Part shown: positions 43,900 to 52,351 of the stretch, in pieces
Layout of the letters: each line of letters starts with the position of its first letter
How positions within the stretch are numbered: the stretch's first letter is position 1
From: Bacillus tuaregi
GTDB lineage: Bacteria > Bacillota > Bacilli > Bacillales > Cytobacillaceae
NCBI RefSeq assembly: GCF_900104575.1
Contig: NZ_LT629731.1
Location: forward strand, 1,409,051 to 1,473,050
Direction: 5' to 3'
Length of the DNA stretch: 64,000 bases
Notes under the pieces: generated by a model
What the model saw: the letters and a program-made list of their open reading frames with translations, nothing else
What the model was told of the DNA's origin: nothing
Databases searched by the model: none
Program-made: the position numbers and the translations under genes

Positions 43900-45297
43900 A
43901 TGGCTGAGCTCCTAACAAATGAACAAGCAGGGGAAAAGGACGATTTTACACTTGATGCCGTACCAGTGGAAAAAAGAATGCCATGGCTGAGCATTCTCAA
44001 TGTTACCTTAGGGATTACCGGTGCCATGATTTTCATGCAGGTAGCCGGTCAAATGGCGCTGGCTTACGGAAGCAGGAATGCTATCATTGCGATGGTTTAT
44101 GCAACTGTCATTAACGGTATCTTGGCAACCATCTTTGCCTTTTTTGCCGCTAAAACGGGATTGAATTCCAATTTGATGGCCAGGGGAGCGGGATATGGCT
44201 TTGTTGGGGCTGCCCTTACTTCCTTAATCTATGCTTCAAACTTTATTGTTCTCGCGGCTATCGAAGGAAGTATCATGTCGCACGCCATTCACGCGTACAT
44301 TCCTTCGCTGCCGATATGGCTGATTATGGTGATACTCGGGATTGGGATTATTCCGCTGAACTGGTATGGAATGAAGCAGTTGAATAAATTCCAAAAATAT
44401 TCTCTTCCTATTTATCTGATTCTACTAGTAAGCGGAATCATCTTTGCCCTCAATATGAAGGTCGCTCCTGCGGCTACTAACTGGATTACCTTCCTGCCTG
44501 AAGGCCAAGCAACCGGCGGGTTAGCGCTATTGACCTGTATGGGAGTTTACAACGGAATTATTGGCTTGCAATCATTATTAACTGCTGATTATGCGAGATA
44601 TTTAAAGCCAAAAGAAATCAAATTCGGCTCCTTACTCATCGGCTTTCTGCCGCAAATTGGATCGTATTTCATCATGGGAATGGTTGGCATTTGGTTTGCT
44701 CTTCGTTTTGCCGAATCCAATCCTGGTGTCTACATGGTTACTGTACTTGGAATTGGAGGAGCAGCTTACACCGTTTTAAGTCAGCTACGAATTAACCTCA
44801 TTAATCTGTACAGCGGATCCCTCTCCTTAGCTAATTTCTTCTCAAGAATTTTTCATTTTACACCGGGCCGAGTCTTTTGGGTTGTGGTTACAGCCATGGT
44901 CGCTCTCATTGCCATGCTATCTAATATCATCGATCATATTGGTGCGATTTTAACCTTCCAGGGTGTCAGTATGTTTGCCTGGACCGCATCCATGGTGGCC
45001 GACCTGCTCATAGTCAAAAAGGTTCTGAAAATTGGACCGTCACAAATTGAATATCGCAGAGGATTTTTGAGAGATTGGAATCCGGTTGGACCGATTGCCT
45101 TACTTCTTGGTTCCGTTGTCGGATCGTACTTTGCCATATTCCAGCAAGGGACCATCTCCGCGGCTATCTCTGCCTTCATCGCCGCCGGCATTTCATTTGT
45201 TGTGCATATCATTCTAGCAGTCGCAACAAAAGGAAAATACTATGATGTCCCGTCACCACACCAGGAACCAATAGAGCCTACCACAACACATATATAA
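43900..45297 (+). CDS. NCS1/cytosine-permease-type transporter
   Basis: A 465-aa membrane protein with about 12 helices. It resembles the purine-cytosine permease (NCS1) group: WLSILNVTLGITGAMIFMQVAGQMALAYG in helix 1, ANLMARGAGYG-type segment SNLMARGAGYGFVG and GLQSLLTADYARYLKPKEIKFGSL in the middle. NCS1 carriers take up nucleobases and related heterocycles. As the last gene of the island it likely imports the pyridine-type substrate (inference). AGAGGTGGTAGTGAA precedes the ATG. Confidence 0.85.
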   Translation: MAELLTNEQAGEKDDFTLDAVPVEKRMPWLSILNVTLGITGAMIFMQVAGQMALAYGSRNAIIAMVYATVINGILATIFAFFAAKTGLNSNLMARGAGYGFVGAALTSLIYASNFIVLAAIEGSIMSHAIHAYIPSLPIWLIMVILGIGIIPLNWYGMKQLNKFQKYSLPIYLILLVSGIIFALNMKVAPAATNWITFLPEGQATGGLALLTCMGVYNGIIGLQSLLTADYARYLKPKEIKFGSLLIGFLPQIGSYFIMGMVGIWFALRFAESNPGVYMVTVLGIGGAAYTVLSQLRINLINLYSGSLSLANFFSRIFHFTPGRVFWVVVTAMVALIAMLSNIIDHIGAILTFQGVSMFAWTASMVADLLIVKKVLKIGPSQIEYRRGFLRDWNPVGPIALLLGSVVGSYFAIFQQGTISAAISAFIAAGISFVVHIILAVATKGKYYDVPSPHQEPIEPTTTHI

Positions 45298-45338
45298 AGG
45301 AATTTATTCTTGTTTTATAAAGGTGAATATAGAAGGTA

Positions 45339-45378
45339 GCAGGCACTATCCAATATTGGATGGTGTCTGGTATTTTTT
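45339..45378 (+). terminator. REP-like palindrome acting as terminator after the permease (locus 3)
   Basis: GCAGGCACTATCCAAT / ATTGGATGGTGTCTGG hairpin followed by TATTTTTTT. It belongs to the GTGCC...GGCAC family but here has a terminator T run. Confidence 0.7.
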
Positions 45379-45499
45379 TAAAAGAATGTATTTCTTCAAT
45401 TTTGTTTGTGAAGCTGTTTTCATATAAACTATAGAAAGGAATTATGGAAGATTTTCCAATGAAAGGAGCGGTGTTAAAGGTGAAAAACGGAGGCCTATA

Positions 45500-45595
45500 G
45501 ATACGATTGCAACAGGTAGTTATCATACCATCGGCCTTAAATCGGATGGTACGGTCACCGTATTTTTAAGTAAAATGGGAAACTCTGTTTTATGA
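45500..45595 (+). pseudogene. Remnant of an RCC1-repeat protein
   Basis: Reads DTIATGSYHTIGLKSDGTVT then VFLSKMGNSVL and a stop. IATGSYHTIGLKSDGTV is a canonical RCC1 propeller repeat. Only about one repeat survives. The frame stays open upstream to ~45433 without a start codon, so this is a degraded 3' end. Confidence 0.6.
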
Positions 45596-45615
45596 GAGTT
45601 TCCCTTCTTGTTTTA
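45577..45615 (+). terminator. Terminator at the RCC1 remnant
   Basis: Stem GGGAAACTCT / AGAGTTTCCC followed by TTCTTGTTTT. Confidence 0.75.
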
Positions 45616-45636
45616 TGTAGGAACACTTTCATCAAA

Positions 45637-45810
45637 TTAGTTTGCTTTTTGATGGAAGCAATCTTCACATATGAAACTACCTTCGTTCTTTAGATAGGCT
45701 TTTATTTCGGTCATCCCTTTATGCTTTGGATAACGCATTTTTATAAAAACAACCTCGTCACCCGTGATTTCTTTACCACATTCAGTACAATTAGGCTTTT
45801 CATCAAACAT
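45637..45810 (-). CDS. Small zinc-ribbon protein, 57 aa
   Basis: MFDEKPNCTECGKEITGDEV ... GSFICEDCF has two CxxC pairs 37 residues apart, a treble-clef/zinc-ribbon layout. Similar short Bacillus proteins are known, but I know of no proven function. Start ATG at 45810 follows AAGGGGGTC. The gene has no partner nearby. Confidence 0.75.
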   Translation of the reverse strand: MFDEKPNCTECGKEITGDEVVFIKMRYPKHKGMTEIKAYLKNEGSFICEDCFHQKAN

Positions 45811-46080
45811 GTATAAGACCCCCTTATTCATTTTTTTATATTCAGTTTTTTATTACGGATCAGCTTCAGAAAAGTTCCTTATTCTGGGACGTTTTACTAG
45901 CAACTATTATCATTTATTATTGTTTTGTCCACTTGCTAGCCATAACGAAAAAGGATAGGTCAGTAGAAGATAAGATAAACATTCTGTCCTAAACTAACTA
46001 CTTTATTCAATACCTAAAAGGAAGTATGCTTGGCATCATTATGCCTATGCTCGGACAAGGAGAAAGGAATAACGGACAAA

Positions 46081-46150
46081 GCTGTCAGAAGTAGGGATAG
46101 GTTCTGACAAGGAACCTAGAAATCCAGGAAAATCTGTCAGAAGCAGGCTT
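46081..46150 (+). repeat. Degenerate copy of the ~52-bp tandem repeat
   Basis: CTGTCAGAAGTAGGGATAGG then TTCTGACAAGGAACC...ATCCAGGAAAATCTGTCAGAAGCAGGCTT repeats the consensus of the array at 16450-16654, about one and a third units. The remainder of 45811-46385 shows no gene. Confidence 0.65.
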
Positions 46151-46385
46151 ATATAAAAAGTGAATCCAATCTAAGGAATGTCTGTTATTTTTGACTCTTT
46201 TTCCATTCAAAGATATACTGCCAATAAACAGCACTCACATAGATAAATTATTGAAACTAACTATCATACTAATACACTTTTAGATACAATGAAGCGGGTC
46301 TATCGTTACATTTAAATCCTTAAACTATTGAAACGAAAGAACTGACTTCATGTTTCCCATGTATCTAAGAAGGGAGGGAAAAGGA

Positions 46386-47705
46386 GTGAATCGAATTCGG
46401 CTGTTTTCCAGTCTATTTTTGTTAATGGGCTTTTTCCTCATGCTGCTTCCTGTGGACAGTAAGGCAAAAGGGGAAGTGGTGTATGTTGTACCGATTGAAG
46501 AAACAGTGGAAAAGGGCTTGCACGCCTTTTTGAAGAGAGCTGTTGAAACGGCAGAAGAGGAAAAGGCAGACGCTATTATCTTTGAAATTCATACACCGGG
46601 TGGAGCGGTTGATGCGGCAGCTGAGATTGGCAAGCTGCTCACTTCCACCGATGTAAAGACCGTTGCTTTTATTAATACGCAAGCGCTATCCGCTGGGGCC
46701 TATATTTCACTTAATATGGATGAAATCTATATGGTGAAAGGAGGAACAATCGGCTCGGCTGCGATTATTGATCAGCAGGGGAATACAGCGGGAAAGAAAG
46801 CGGAATCCTATTGGTTTGCCGAAATGAGAAACGCAGCCAAGCATGCTGAACGTGATCCGATTTATGCACTTGCGATGGCCGATGAAAGTGTCGATTTGCC
46901 AGAGTATGGCGCCGGAAAAGGAAAGCTATTAACTCTTACCTCTGAGCAGGCTTTAGAGGTGAAGTATGCGGAAGGTATCGTGAACAACTTGGAGGAATTG
47001 CTTGTTCAGCTTGGATATTCCAACGCGGAAGTACGTCCCCTTGAACTAAGCTTTGCCGAAAAATTGGCCCGTTTTATCACGAATCCGGTTGTTTACTCCA
47101 TTTTACTGACCATTGGTAGCCTGGGACTTGTCGTGGAACTGTACTCACCTGGTTTCGGTATTCCGGGATTTATGGGATTGTCAGCACTTTTACTGTTTTT
47201 CTATGGGCATCTCGTCGCAGGGCTCACGGGCTTTGAATCGCTTATCCTATTTGTCGTTGGGATTGGTCTCATCCTATTAGAGTTTTTTGTCTCGGGTGGT
47301 ATTGCGGGGATTCTTGGTTTTATCGCCGTTATTGGGAGTTTGTTTATGGCATCTGACAATGTGATTCATATGGGAATCTCTCTTCTTGTTGCCTTTACGG
47401 CTTCCATCATCCTCGCTATTTTATTAATAAAGGTGTTTGGGAAAAGGCTACGCTTGTTCCAAAAAATGATGTTAACCGATTCTACGAACACAGAAAGTGG
47501 CTATATCTCGAATATAAGCCGTTTAGAATTAGTCGGAATGGAGGGCGACACGTTAACCGCCATGCGCCCATCTGGAACCATCCTCATTGAAAACGAACGA
47601 ATCGACGCTGTCAGTGAAGGGGCCTTTATTGCAAAAGGAGCCAAAATCAGAGTAGTTAAAGCAGAAGGAGCGCGGATTGTTGTAAGAGAAATAGCCAATT
47701 CGTGA
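46386..47705 (+). CDS. NfeD-family membrane serine protease (YqeZ-like)
   Basis: A 439-aa protein with an N-terminal signal/anchor helix, a ClpP-like (SDH) protease domain and a membrane domain. The protease domain (~30-215) has EIHTPGGAVDAA, nucleophile Ser in NTQALSAGAYISLN and GGTIGSAAIID. The membrane domain has four helices (~235-375), and an OB-fold NfeD domain is C-terminal (DTLTAMRPSGTILIENERIDAVSEGAFI). In Bacillus the family sits with flotillin genes and acts on membrane quality control; no flotillin gene is adjacent here. I chose GTG at 46386 with AAGGGAGGG upstream. Confidence 0.87.
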   Translation: MNRIRLFSSLFLLMGFFLMLLPVDSKAKGEVVYVVPIEETVEKGLHAFLKRAVETAEEEKADAIIFEIHTPGGAVDAAAEIGKLLTSTDVKTVAFINTQALSAGAYISLNMDEIYMVKGGTIGSAAIIDQQGNTAGKKAESYWFAEMRNAAKHAERDPIYALAMADESVDLPEYGAGKGKLLTLTSEQALEVKYAEGIVNNLEELLVQLGYSNAEVRPLELSFAEKLARFITNPVVYSILLTIGSLGLVVELYSPGFGIPGFMGLSALLLFFYGHLVAGLTGFESLILFVVGIGLILLEFFVSGGIAGILGFIAVIGSLFMASDNVIHMGISLLVAFTASIILAILLIKVFGKRLRLFQKMMLTDSTNTESGYISNISRLELVGMEGDTLTAMRPSGTILIENERIDAVSEGAFIAKGAKIRVVKAEGARIVVREIANS

Positions 47706-47706
47706 A

Positions 47707-47753
47707 GAGTGCCAGACACCGTCCAGCTTATGGATGGTGCCTGGCACTTTTTC
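47707..47753. terminator. REP-like palindrome/terminator between convergent genes (locus 4)
   Basis: AGTGCCAGACACCGTCCA / TGGATGGTGCCTGGCACT followed by TTTTT on the plus strand. Member of the GTGCC...GGCAC family. Confidence 0.82.
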
Positions 47754-49253
47754 TTATTTCATGGAAAAAACATGCGGAGCAGCCTCTTTCCCCGCTAAAT
47801 CAAACCAGCTCTCATCATGCATCTGACATTCATTCACATGCTGAAAATCATTACACTCTGGCACATAGACATAATCTTTTTGATACCGGCTCACATTGGA
47901 CACAATGTCCTCTATGGCGTGAGCGATATATGTCACATCCTGCTCGGTCATGGTTGGATGGAGGGAGAGACGTACCCAGCCTGGCTTGATCAAATGATGA
48001 CCTTTATCGATTTCGTTTGTAATAAATTGAGAATGCTGTCGATCAATCTGTAAAAGATAATGGCCATAGGTTCCAGCGCAGGAACAACCCGCTCTCACCT
48101 GGATGCCATAAACATCATTTAACAGCTTAGCTACCAGCTGGTGATGAAGGCCTTCCACATAAAATGAAACGATCGGTAGCCGTTCCGATGGAGGGCCATC
48201 TAACAAAATAAGCTTTTCATTGTGCCTTAATTGGGAGAATAATAGCTGATACAAATTCTGATCTTGCGCTAAGATGTTTTCAGTCCCCATTTCCTCCTTT
48301 AAACGAATCGCTAACGCGGTTCGAATCGCCGGTAAAAAGCCAGGCGTGCCACCGTCTTCTCTTTCCTCAATGGGGGATAGATAGGATTTTTCACCCCAGG
48401 GATTCGTCCAATTGACCGTACCACCACCTGGCCGATCAGGGATTTTCGAGTGGAGAATTTTCTCCGAAACGATTGCCACGCCCATTGTCCCTGGACCACC
48501 TAAAAACTTATGAGGGGATAAGAAGATGCCATCTAAGTGCTGCAGCTCGCAGGGAGGATGCATGTCGATGGGTAAATAGGGTGCGGATGCGGAAAAATCG
48601 ACGAAGCAGATGCCGCCATATTGATGCATTACCCTAGCTAATTGATGATAGGGGGTGATTATTCCCGTTACATTCGAGCAAGCGGTAAAGGAACCAATTT
48701 TTAACGGGCGATCTCCATACTGCTTAATCATGTTTTCTAGCATCATAGGGGATACATTTCCGTGAGCATCTGGTGGCACAATCACCACATCTGTCATTGT
48801 TTCCTCCCATGAGATTTGATTCGAATGGTGCTCCATATGGGTGATGAAGACAACTGGTTTCTCGCAATCGTTTAGTTTGGTTCTATTTTTATAGGTTTCA
48901 TGAAGCGTTAAGCCTAATAACCTCTGTAGCTTGCAGATAGCTCCGGTCATTCCTGAGCCTTCAAAAAGAAGAACATCGTTTTCAGCCGCATGGACATGTT
49001 TTTTGATGATAGTCTTGGCTTCACGGTAGGCCCACGTCATACTTTTACCCGTAATATTCGTTTCGGTGTGAGTATTGGCCACATAGGGACCAAATTGCTG
49101 AAGGATTTTTTCCTCGATGGGCATGTACAATCTGCCGCTCGCTGCCCAGTCTGCATAAAGCAGCTTTTTGGGGCCATATGGAGTCGTGATCCATTGGTCA
49201 TTGCCAATGATATTTTTTCTAAAGAATTGAAAGTGTTCTTCTAAATGATTCAT
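47754..49253 (-). CDS. Class V aminotransferase-fold PLP enzyme (cysteine desulfurase-like)
   Basis: A 499-aa fold-type I PLP enzyme. The PLP lysine is in LSPHKFLGGPG and the upstream Asp in GGICFVDFSASAP. HMEHHSNQISWEE corresponds to the cofactor-stacking His. The C-terminal RAGCSCAGTYGHYLL contains a Cys pair where desulfurases keep their catalytic Cys loop. It is ~90 aa longer than SufS/CsdA. It may be a desulfurase supplying sulfur to the TusA/DsrE proteins encoded upstream on the same strand, though a possible terminator separates them. ATG at 49253 chosen. Confidence 0.8.
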   Translation of the reverse strand: MNHLEEHFQFFRKNIIGNDQWITTPYGPKKLLYADWAASGRLYMPIEEKILQQFGPYVANTHTETNITGKSMTWAYREAKTIIKKHVHAAENDVLLFEGSGMTGAICKLQRLLGLTLHETYKNRTKLNDCEKPVVFITHMEHHSNQISWEETMTDVVIVPPDAHGNVSPMMLENMIKQYGDRPLKIGSFTACSNVTGIITPYHQLARVMHQYGGICFVDFSASAPYLPIDMHPPCELQHLDGIFLSPHKFLGGPGTMGVAIVSEKILHSKIPDRPGGGTVNWTNPWGEKSYLSPIEEREDGGTPGFLPAIRTALAIRLKEEMGTENILAQDQNLYQLLFSQLRHNEKLILLDGPPSERLPIVSFYVEGLHHQLVAKLLNDVYGIQVRAGCSCAGTYGHYLLQIDRQHSQFITNEIDKGHHLIKPGWVRLSLHPTMTEQDVTYIAHAIEDIVSNVSRYQKDYVYVPECNDFQHVNECQMHDESWFDLAGKEAAPHVFSMK

Positions 49254-49371
49254 TTCCTGTTTGCACCTCAACTCTATTCATTAGTAAAACTCAGAGTCGT
49301 AAAATAGACAAATAGACCTTAATAAGAATAGAAGGCCGTTCATTCAATCCAATCTATTTACTGACCAAAAG

Positions 49372-49405
49372 GGGACCGGACCCGATCGAAATCGAAGTCC
49401 GGCAG
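49372..49405 (-). terminator. Weak hairpin after the OsmC gene
   Basis: On the minus strand GCCGGAC...GTCCGGT followed by CCCCTTTTGG. Stem is short and the T run broken, so termination may be partial. Confidence 0.4.
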
Positions 49406-49414
49406 CTATTACAT

Positions 49415-49861
49415 TTATACAGTGGCTTTGACCCATTCATTCTCAATCGGAATGCCAGCATCCTTCATTGTTTTAAAAACTGGACAACGCAAATCAACAG
49501 CATTTTGCATTTCATTGATACGCTCCTGTGTTTCAGAGGTTTGAACAACCGCTTTAATCTTAACCTGCTGGAAATATGGCTTGACTTCTAAATTTCCCAT
49601 AAGACCACTTGGGTCAAGATCCGCTTCCACATCAAAGGAGATGCCTTGAAGGTCAAACTCCATTTCCTTCGCAATGATTTGCGCCATAACATTTTCACAG
49701 CCAATCAGTGAAGCTAAAAGAGTGGAAAGGGGATCAATCGCAGAATCCTGACCGCCCATTGTAACCGGTTCATCAATAGCAATTTTATGCTTACCAGCTA
49801 CTGAATCTGTTCTCATTCCATTGCCCATTCCTTGTACGTTAAATTTCATTAGTTGTCCCAT
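49415..49861 (-). CDS. OsmC-family protein with both catalytic cysteines
   Basis: A 148-aa OsmC/Ohr-fold protein. The peroxidatic and resolving cysteines are present in LASLIGCENVMAQ and LRCPVFKTMKDAG. It is of the YhfA/OsmC type rather than Ohr, and would reduce peroxides or bind thiol compounds. GGAGGAATGAAAA precedes the ATG. It lies 50 bp behind the MetE-core gene, so it is part of the sulfur cluster. Confidence 0.87.
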   Translation of the reverse strand: MGQLMKFNVQGMGNGMRTDSVAGKHKIAIDEPVTMGGQDSAIDPLSTLLASLIGCENVMAQIIAKEMEFDLQGISFDVEADLDPSGLMGNLEVKPYFQQVKIKAVVQTSETQERINEMQNAVDLRCPVFKTMKDAGIPIENEWVKATV

Positions 49862-49912
49862 TTTTCATTCCTCCAAGATTGATTTTCTTTTCAAGCCCAT
49901 ACTCTGTCAAAC

Positions 49913-51082
49913 TTACACTCTAGCCATTTCGCGAAGCTTTTTAGCCGCTTCAACCATTACCTTTAATTTTTCAAGGACGATTTCATCACTATTCATCGGA
50001 CGTTGGGCAAAAGTGCCAAAGCCGCAATCAGGATTTAAAAGGATTTTTTCATCCGGTAAAAAGGCTCTGACTTCCTCCACACGTGCCACAATATCGTCAA
50101 CCGCTTCGACCTCGACCGTACGAGGATTAATGACCCCAAATCCAAGGGACTTTCCGCCAATCTGACGAATCGCATCCAATTCACCTGCTCGAGGTGTGGC
50201 ATATTCAAGGGCCAATTGATCGACGTGTGCTCCTTCAAGGTAAGGAATTAACGGGAAATATGGACCGCGCAGTAGGATGTCATCGTCTGTACTCCAATTT
50301 CCGCGGCAAATATGTACACCAATCGTTGTGCCTCTTCCTAGCATGCCATCTGTCACTTGATTGATTAAGCTTAAAGCAAAGGCTAATTCTTCTTCTGCGT
50401 CTGCTTTTGCTGTAAGGGCGCCGCACATGAAGGTTCGGTTAGCATTCTTTTTTGTAAAAACAACCTCTGTTAGTACAGGCTCATCGAATTGAACAAATTC
50501 CACTCCTGCTGCAATCAGATCCTTTAATTCCTCGCGTAATACCTTAACAATATCGACAGCCAAATCCTCTTTTGTTGGATAGGCATCACTTGATAGCCCT
50601 TCGACCCACATCGATCTAGTTAACAAATAGGGTCCTGGTAAGGTCACTTTAACCGCTTTGTCTGTATGCTGTTTTAAAAATAAAAAATCATTTAAGGCAA
50701 GCGGCTTTTTACGGCTAATTTTGCCAGTCGCCGCAGGGTTTGACATCGAAAAGGATGGAACATCTAATGTCCCTAGGATTTCTTCAAAGCTTGATTTATC
50801 TTCTACATAATCGAGCAGCTCAGAAACACTCAGCATCCGAACATTGTTCAAATGCTCGGCAACAAAGGAGATATAATTATCTCGTCGCTGTTCACCATCT
50901 GTCACAATGTCAATGCCGGCTTCTTCCTGCCATCTCAAGCATTGTAGAGCCGCTTGATTGGCAACCTCTTGAAATTCTTCCTCGCTGATTCGGCCTGCAC
51001 GCTTATCGCGCATCGCTCGTTGTACTTCCTTCGAGCGTGGCCAGCTACCAATAACAGTTGTCGGAAATGCTGGTAATGTCAT
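49913..51082 (-). CDS. Cobalamin-independent methionine synthase-like (MetE core) protein
   Basis: A 389-aa MetE C-terminal-type barrel. The zinc ligands are in GVHICRGN (His, Cys) and LNPDCGFGTF (Cys), and substrate loops include FPTTVIGSWPRS and VQFDEPVLTEV. It lacks the N-terminal half of MetE, like YxjG/YxjH. The family moves methyl groups onto thiols. GAGGAGGTTATCTAG precedes the ATG. No S-box leader was seen, and the neighbours are sulfur carriers, so the natural methyl donor or thiol may be unusual. Confidence 0.87.
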   Translation of the reverse strand: MTLPAFPTTVIGSWPRSKEVQRAMRDKRAGRISEEEFQEVANQAALQCLRWQEEAGIDIVTDGEQRRDNYISFVAEHLNNVRMLSVSELLDYVEDKSSFEEILGTLDVPSFSMSNPAATGKISRKKPLALNDFLFLKQHTDKAVKVTLPGPYLLTRSMWVEGLSSDAYPTKEDLAVDIVKVLREELKDLIAAGVEFVQFDEPVLTEVVFTKKNANRTFMCGALTAKADAEEELAFALSLINQVTDGMLGRGTTIGVHICRGNWSTDDDILLRGPYFPLIPYLEGAHVDQLALEYATPRAGELDAIRQIGGKSLGFGVINPRTVEVEAVDDIVARVEEVRAFLPDEKILLNPDCGFGTFAQRPMNSDEIVLEKLKVMVEAAKKLREMARV

Positions 51083-51095
51083 CTAGATAACCTCC

Positions 51096-51806
51096 TCAAT
51101 AGACAATCGAAAATTGTATATCGATTTTCATTGTTTGTTTGAGCGTTTGATAAAGAGGGGACCGTTCAAGCGTCGTTTCCCACAGCTTTTCTAATGCTTC
51201 CTCTGACTGGGGCGAGGAAACATAGAAGCTTCCTTTTATCTCTTGAATTCGCGGACTTCCTTCATCCTCTAACTCCAAGTGGAATAATACATTTTCCAAA
51301 CCAGCCTTTAAGGAGACCTCTAATTGGTCCAATTCAATATTTCTTCGAGACGCCTGTGCTTTGAAGCCAACCGATAAATCGGAAGCAAGTGCCCCAAGTA
51401 AGTAATCAATGGCACTAGGGGCTTCAACCTTCGCGCTGAAATCAGCCGGCTGTCCAACAACAAAGGTATGATTTCGAGAATGAACCTTTGCGGTTAAAGC
51501 GTTTTCAGCCTGAACGCGAACATTCCATTTATAGCCTTTTGCTGCTTCTAGGTCACTGGTTAAATCCTGCTGCGAACCTTTACGAATAAAATATCTAGTT
51601 GTATTGTCTCCAGGCTCTGAGCCAAGAAACTCGTGATCAACCATTCTGCACCAGGCGGGTAAATCATCAACAACCGTCCGTTCACGGCTGCGAACCTCTA
51701 ATATTTCACCATCTAATAAGGGATCCATGGCCTTTTTGATGATTAACAATAGACCTGAACCACAATCTAAATCGCCGCCATCGCAAACGGCTTTTGGATT
51801 CTCCAT
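51096..51806 (-). CDS. TusA-like domain fused to a cysteine-less OsmC domain
   Basis: A 236-aa fusion. Residues 1-78 are a TusA/SirA-like sulfur carrier with Cys15 in DLDCGSGLLLIIKKAM (CGSG instead of CPxP). Residues ~90-236 are an OsmC fold. In that domain the peroxidatic Cys position is Asp143 (LLGALASDLSV) and the resolving Cys position is Ser216 (LERSPLYQTLK). The OsmC part is thus unlikely to be a peroxidase and may be a binding or scaffold module. AAAAAGGTGATACT precedes the ATG. It lies 13 bp before the MetE-core gene, so the two are co-transcribed. Confidence 0.83.
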   Translation of the reverse strand: MENPKAVCDGGDLDCGSGLLLIIKKAMDPLLDGEILEVRSRERTVVDDLPAWCRMVDHEFLGSEPGDNTTRYFIRKGSQQDLTSDLEAAKGYKWNVRVQAENALTAKVHSRNHTFVVGQPADFSAKVEAPSAIDYLLGALASDLSVGFKAQASRRNIELDQLEVSLKAGLENVLFHLELEDEGSPRIQEIKGSFYVSSPQSEEALEKLWETTLERSPLYQTLKQTMKIDIQFSIVY

Positions 51807-51943
51807 AGTATCACCTTTTTCACATTGTTAAACTTTTCACTTGCGGGATTTTATTTGTTCCTCTCCTTGAAAATAGGGGAGGAAGGTTCTAGTCAATGAT
51901 CATTCTAAAATGATATGATGCCATGTCCCACAAAAGCACCATT

Positions 51944-52306
51944 TTAATAAGTAATCGAAGCAGCGCCTTGACTTAAAAATTCAACGATTTTGGCTCCACC
52001 CACAATGGTAGCGCCTTCAATTAGATCTTCTTCGTTTAAATTACGTTTTTTGTAGCAGGGGCTGCACACCCAAAGGGTTCCGCCAGCTTCAACAAATTGT
52101 TCCATCAGCTGTTTTAATGGAGCAAAGCCTTCTTCATGGATATCATCGTTATAGCCTTTAGATGCTAGATAGGCTCCTTCCACATTTAAAAAGACCACTG
52201 TATCTTGACCGGATGCAACCGCCGCATTGGCTACCACAAAGCCAACCGTCGCTTTATCGGGATCGTTTTTTGCGCTTGTTAAACTAACTAGAAATTTACC
52301 TGCCAT
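51944..52306 (-). CDS. DsrE-family protein
   Basis: A 120-aa DsrE/F-like alpha/beta protein (FLVSLTSAKNDPDKATVGFVVANAAVASGQDTVVFLNVEGAYLA). Two Cys, C81 and C84, lie in GGTLWVCSPCYKKRN; Cys in this loop carries persulfide in the family. Two ATGs follow AGGAGGA; I prefer the second, which has the better spacing. It lies 45 bp downstream of the tusA-like gene and is likely its partner in sulfur transfer. Confidence 0.85.
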   Translation of the reverse strand: MAGKFLVSLTSAKNDPDKATVGFVVANAAVASGQDTVVFLNVEGAYLASKGYNDDIHEEGFAPLKQLMEQFVEAGGTLWVCSPCYKKRNLNEEDLIEGATIVGGAKIVEFLSQGAASITY

Positions 52307-52351
52307 TTTCATTTCCTCCTAATAATTCCATTAATTATGTAAAAGGCTGAT

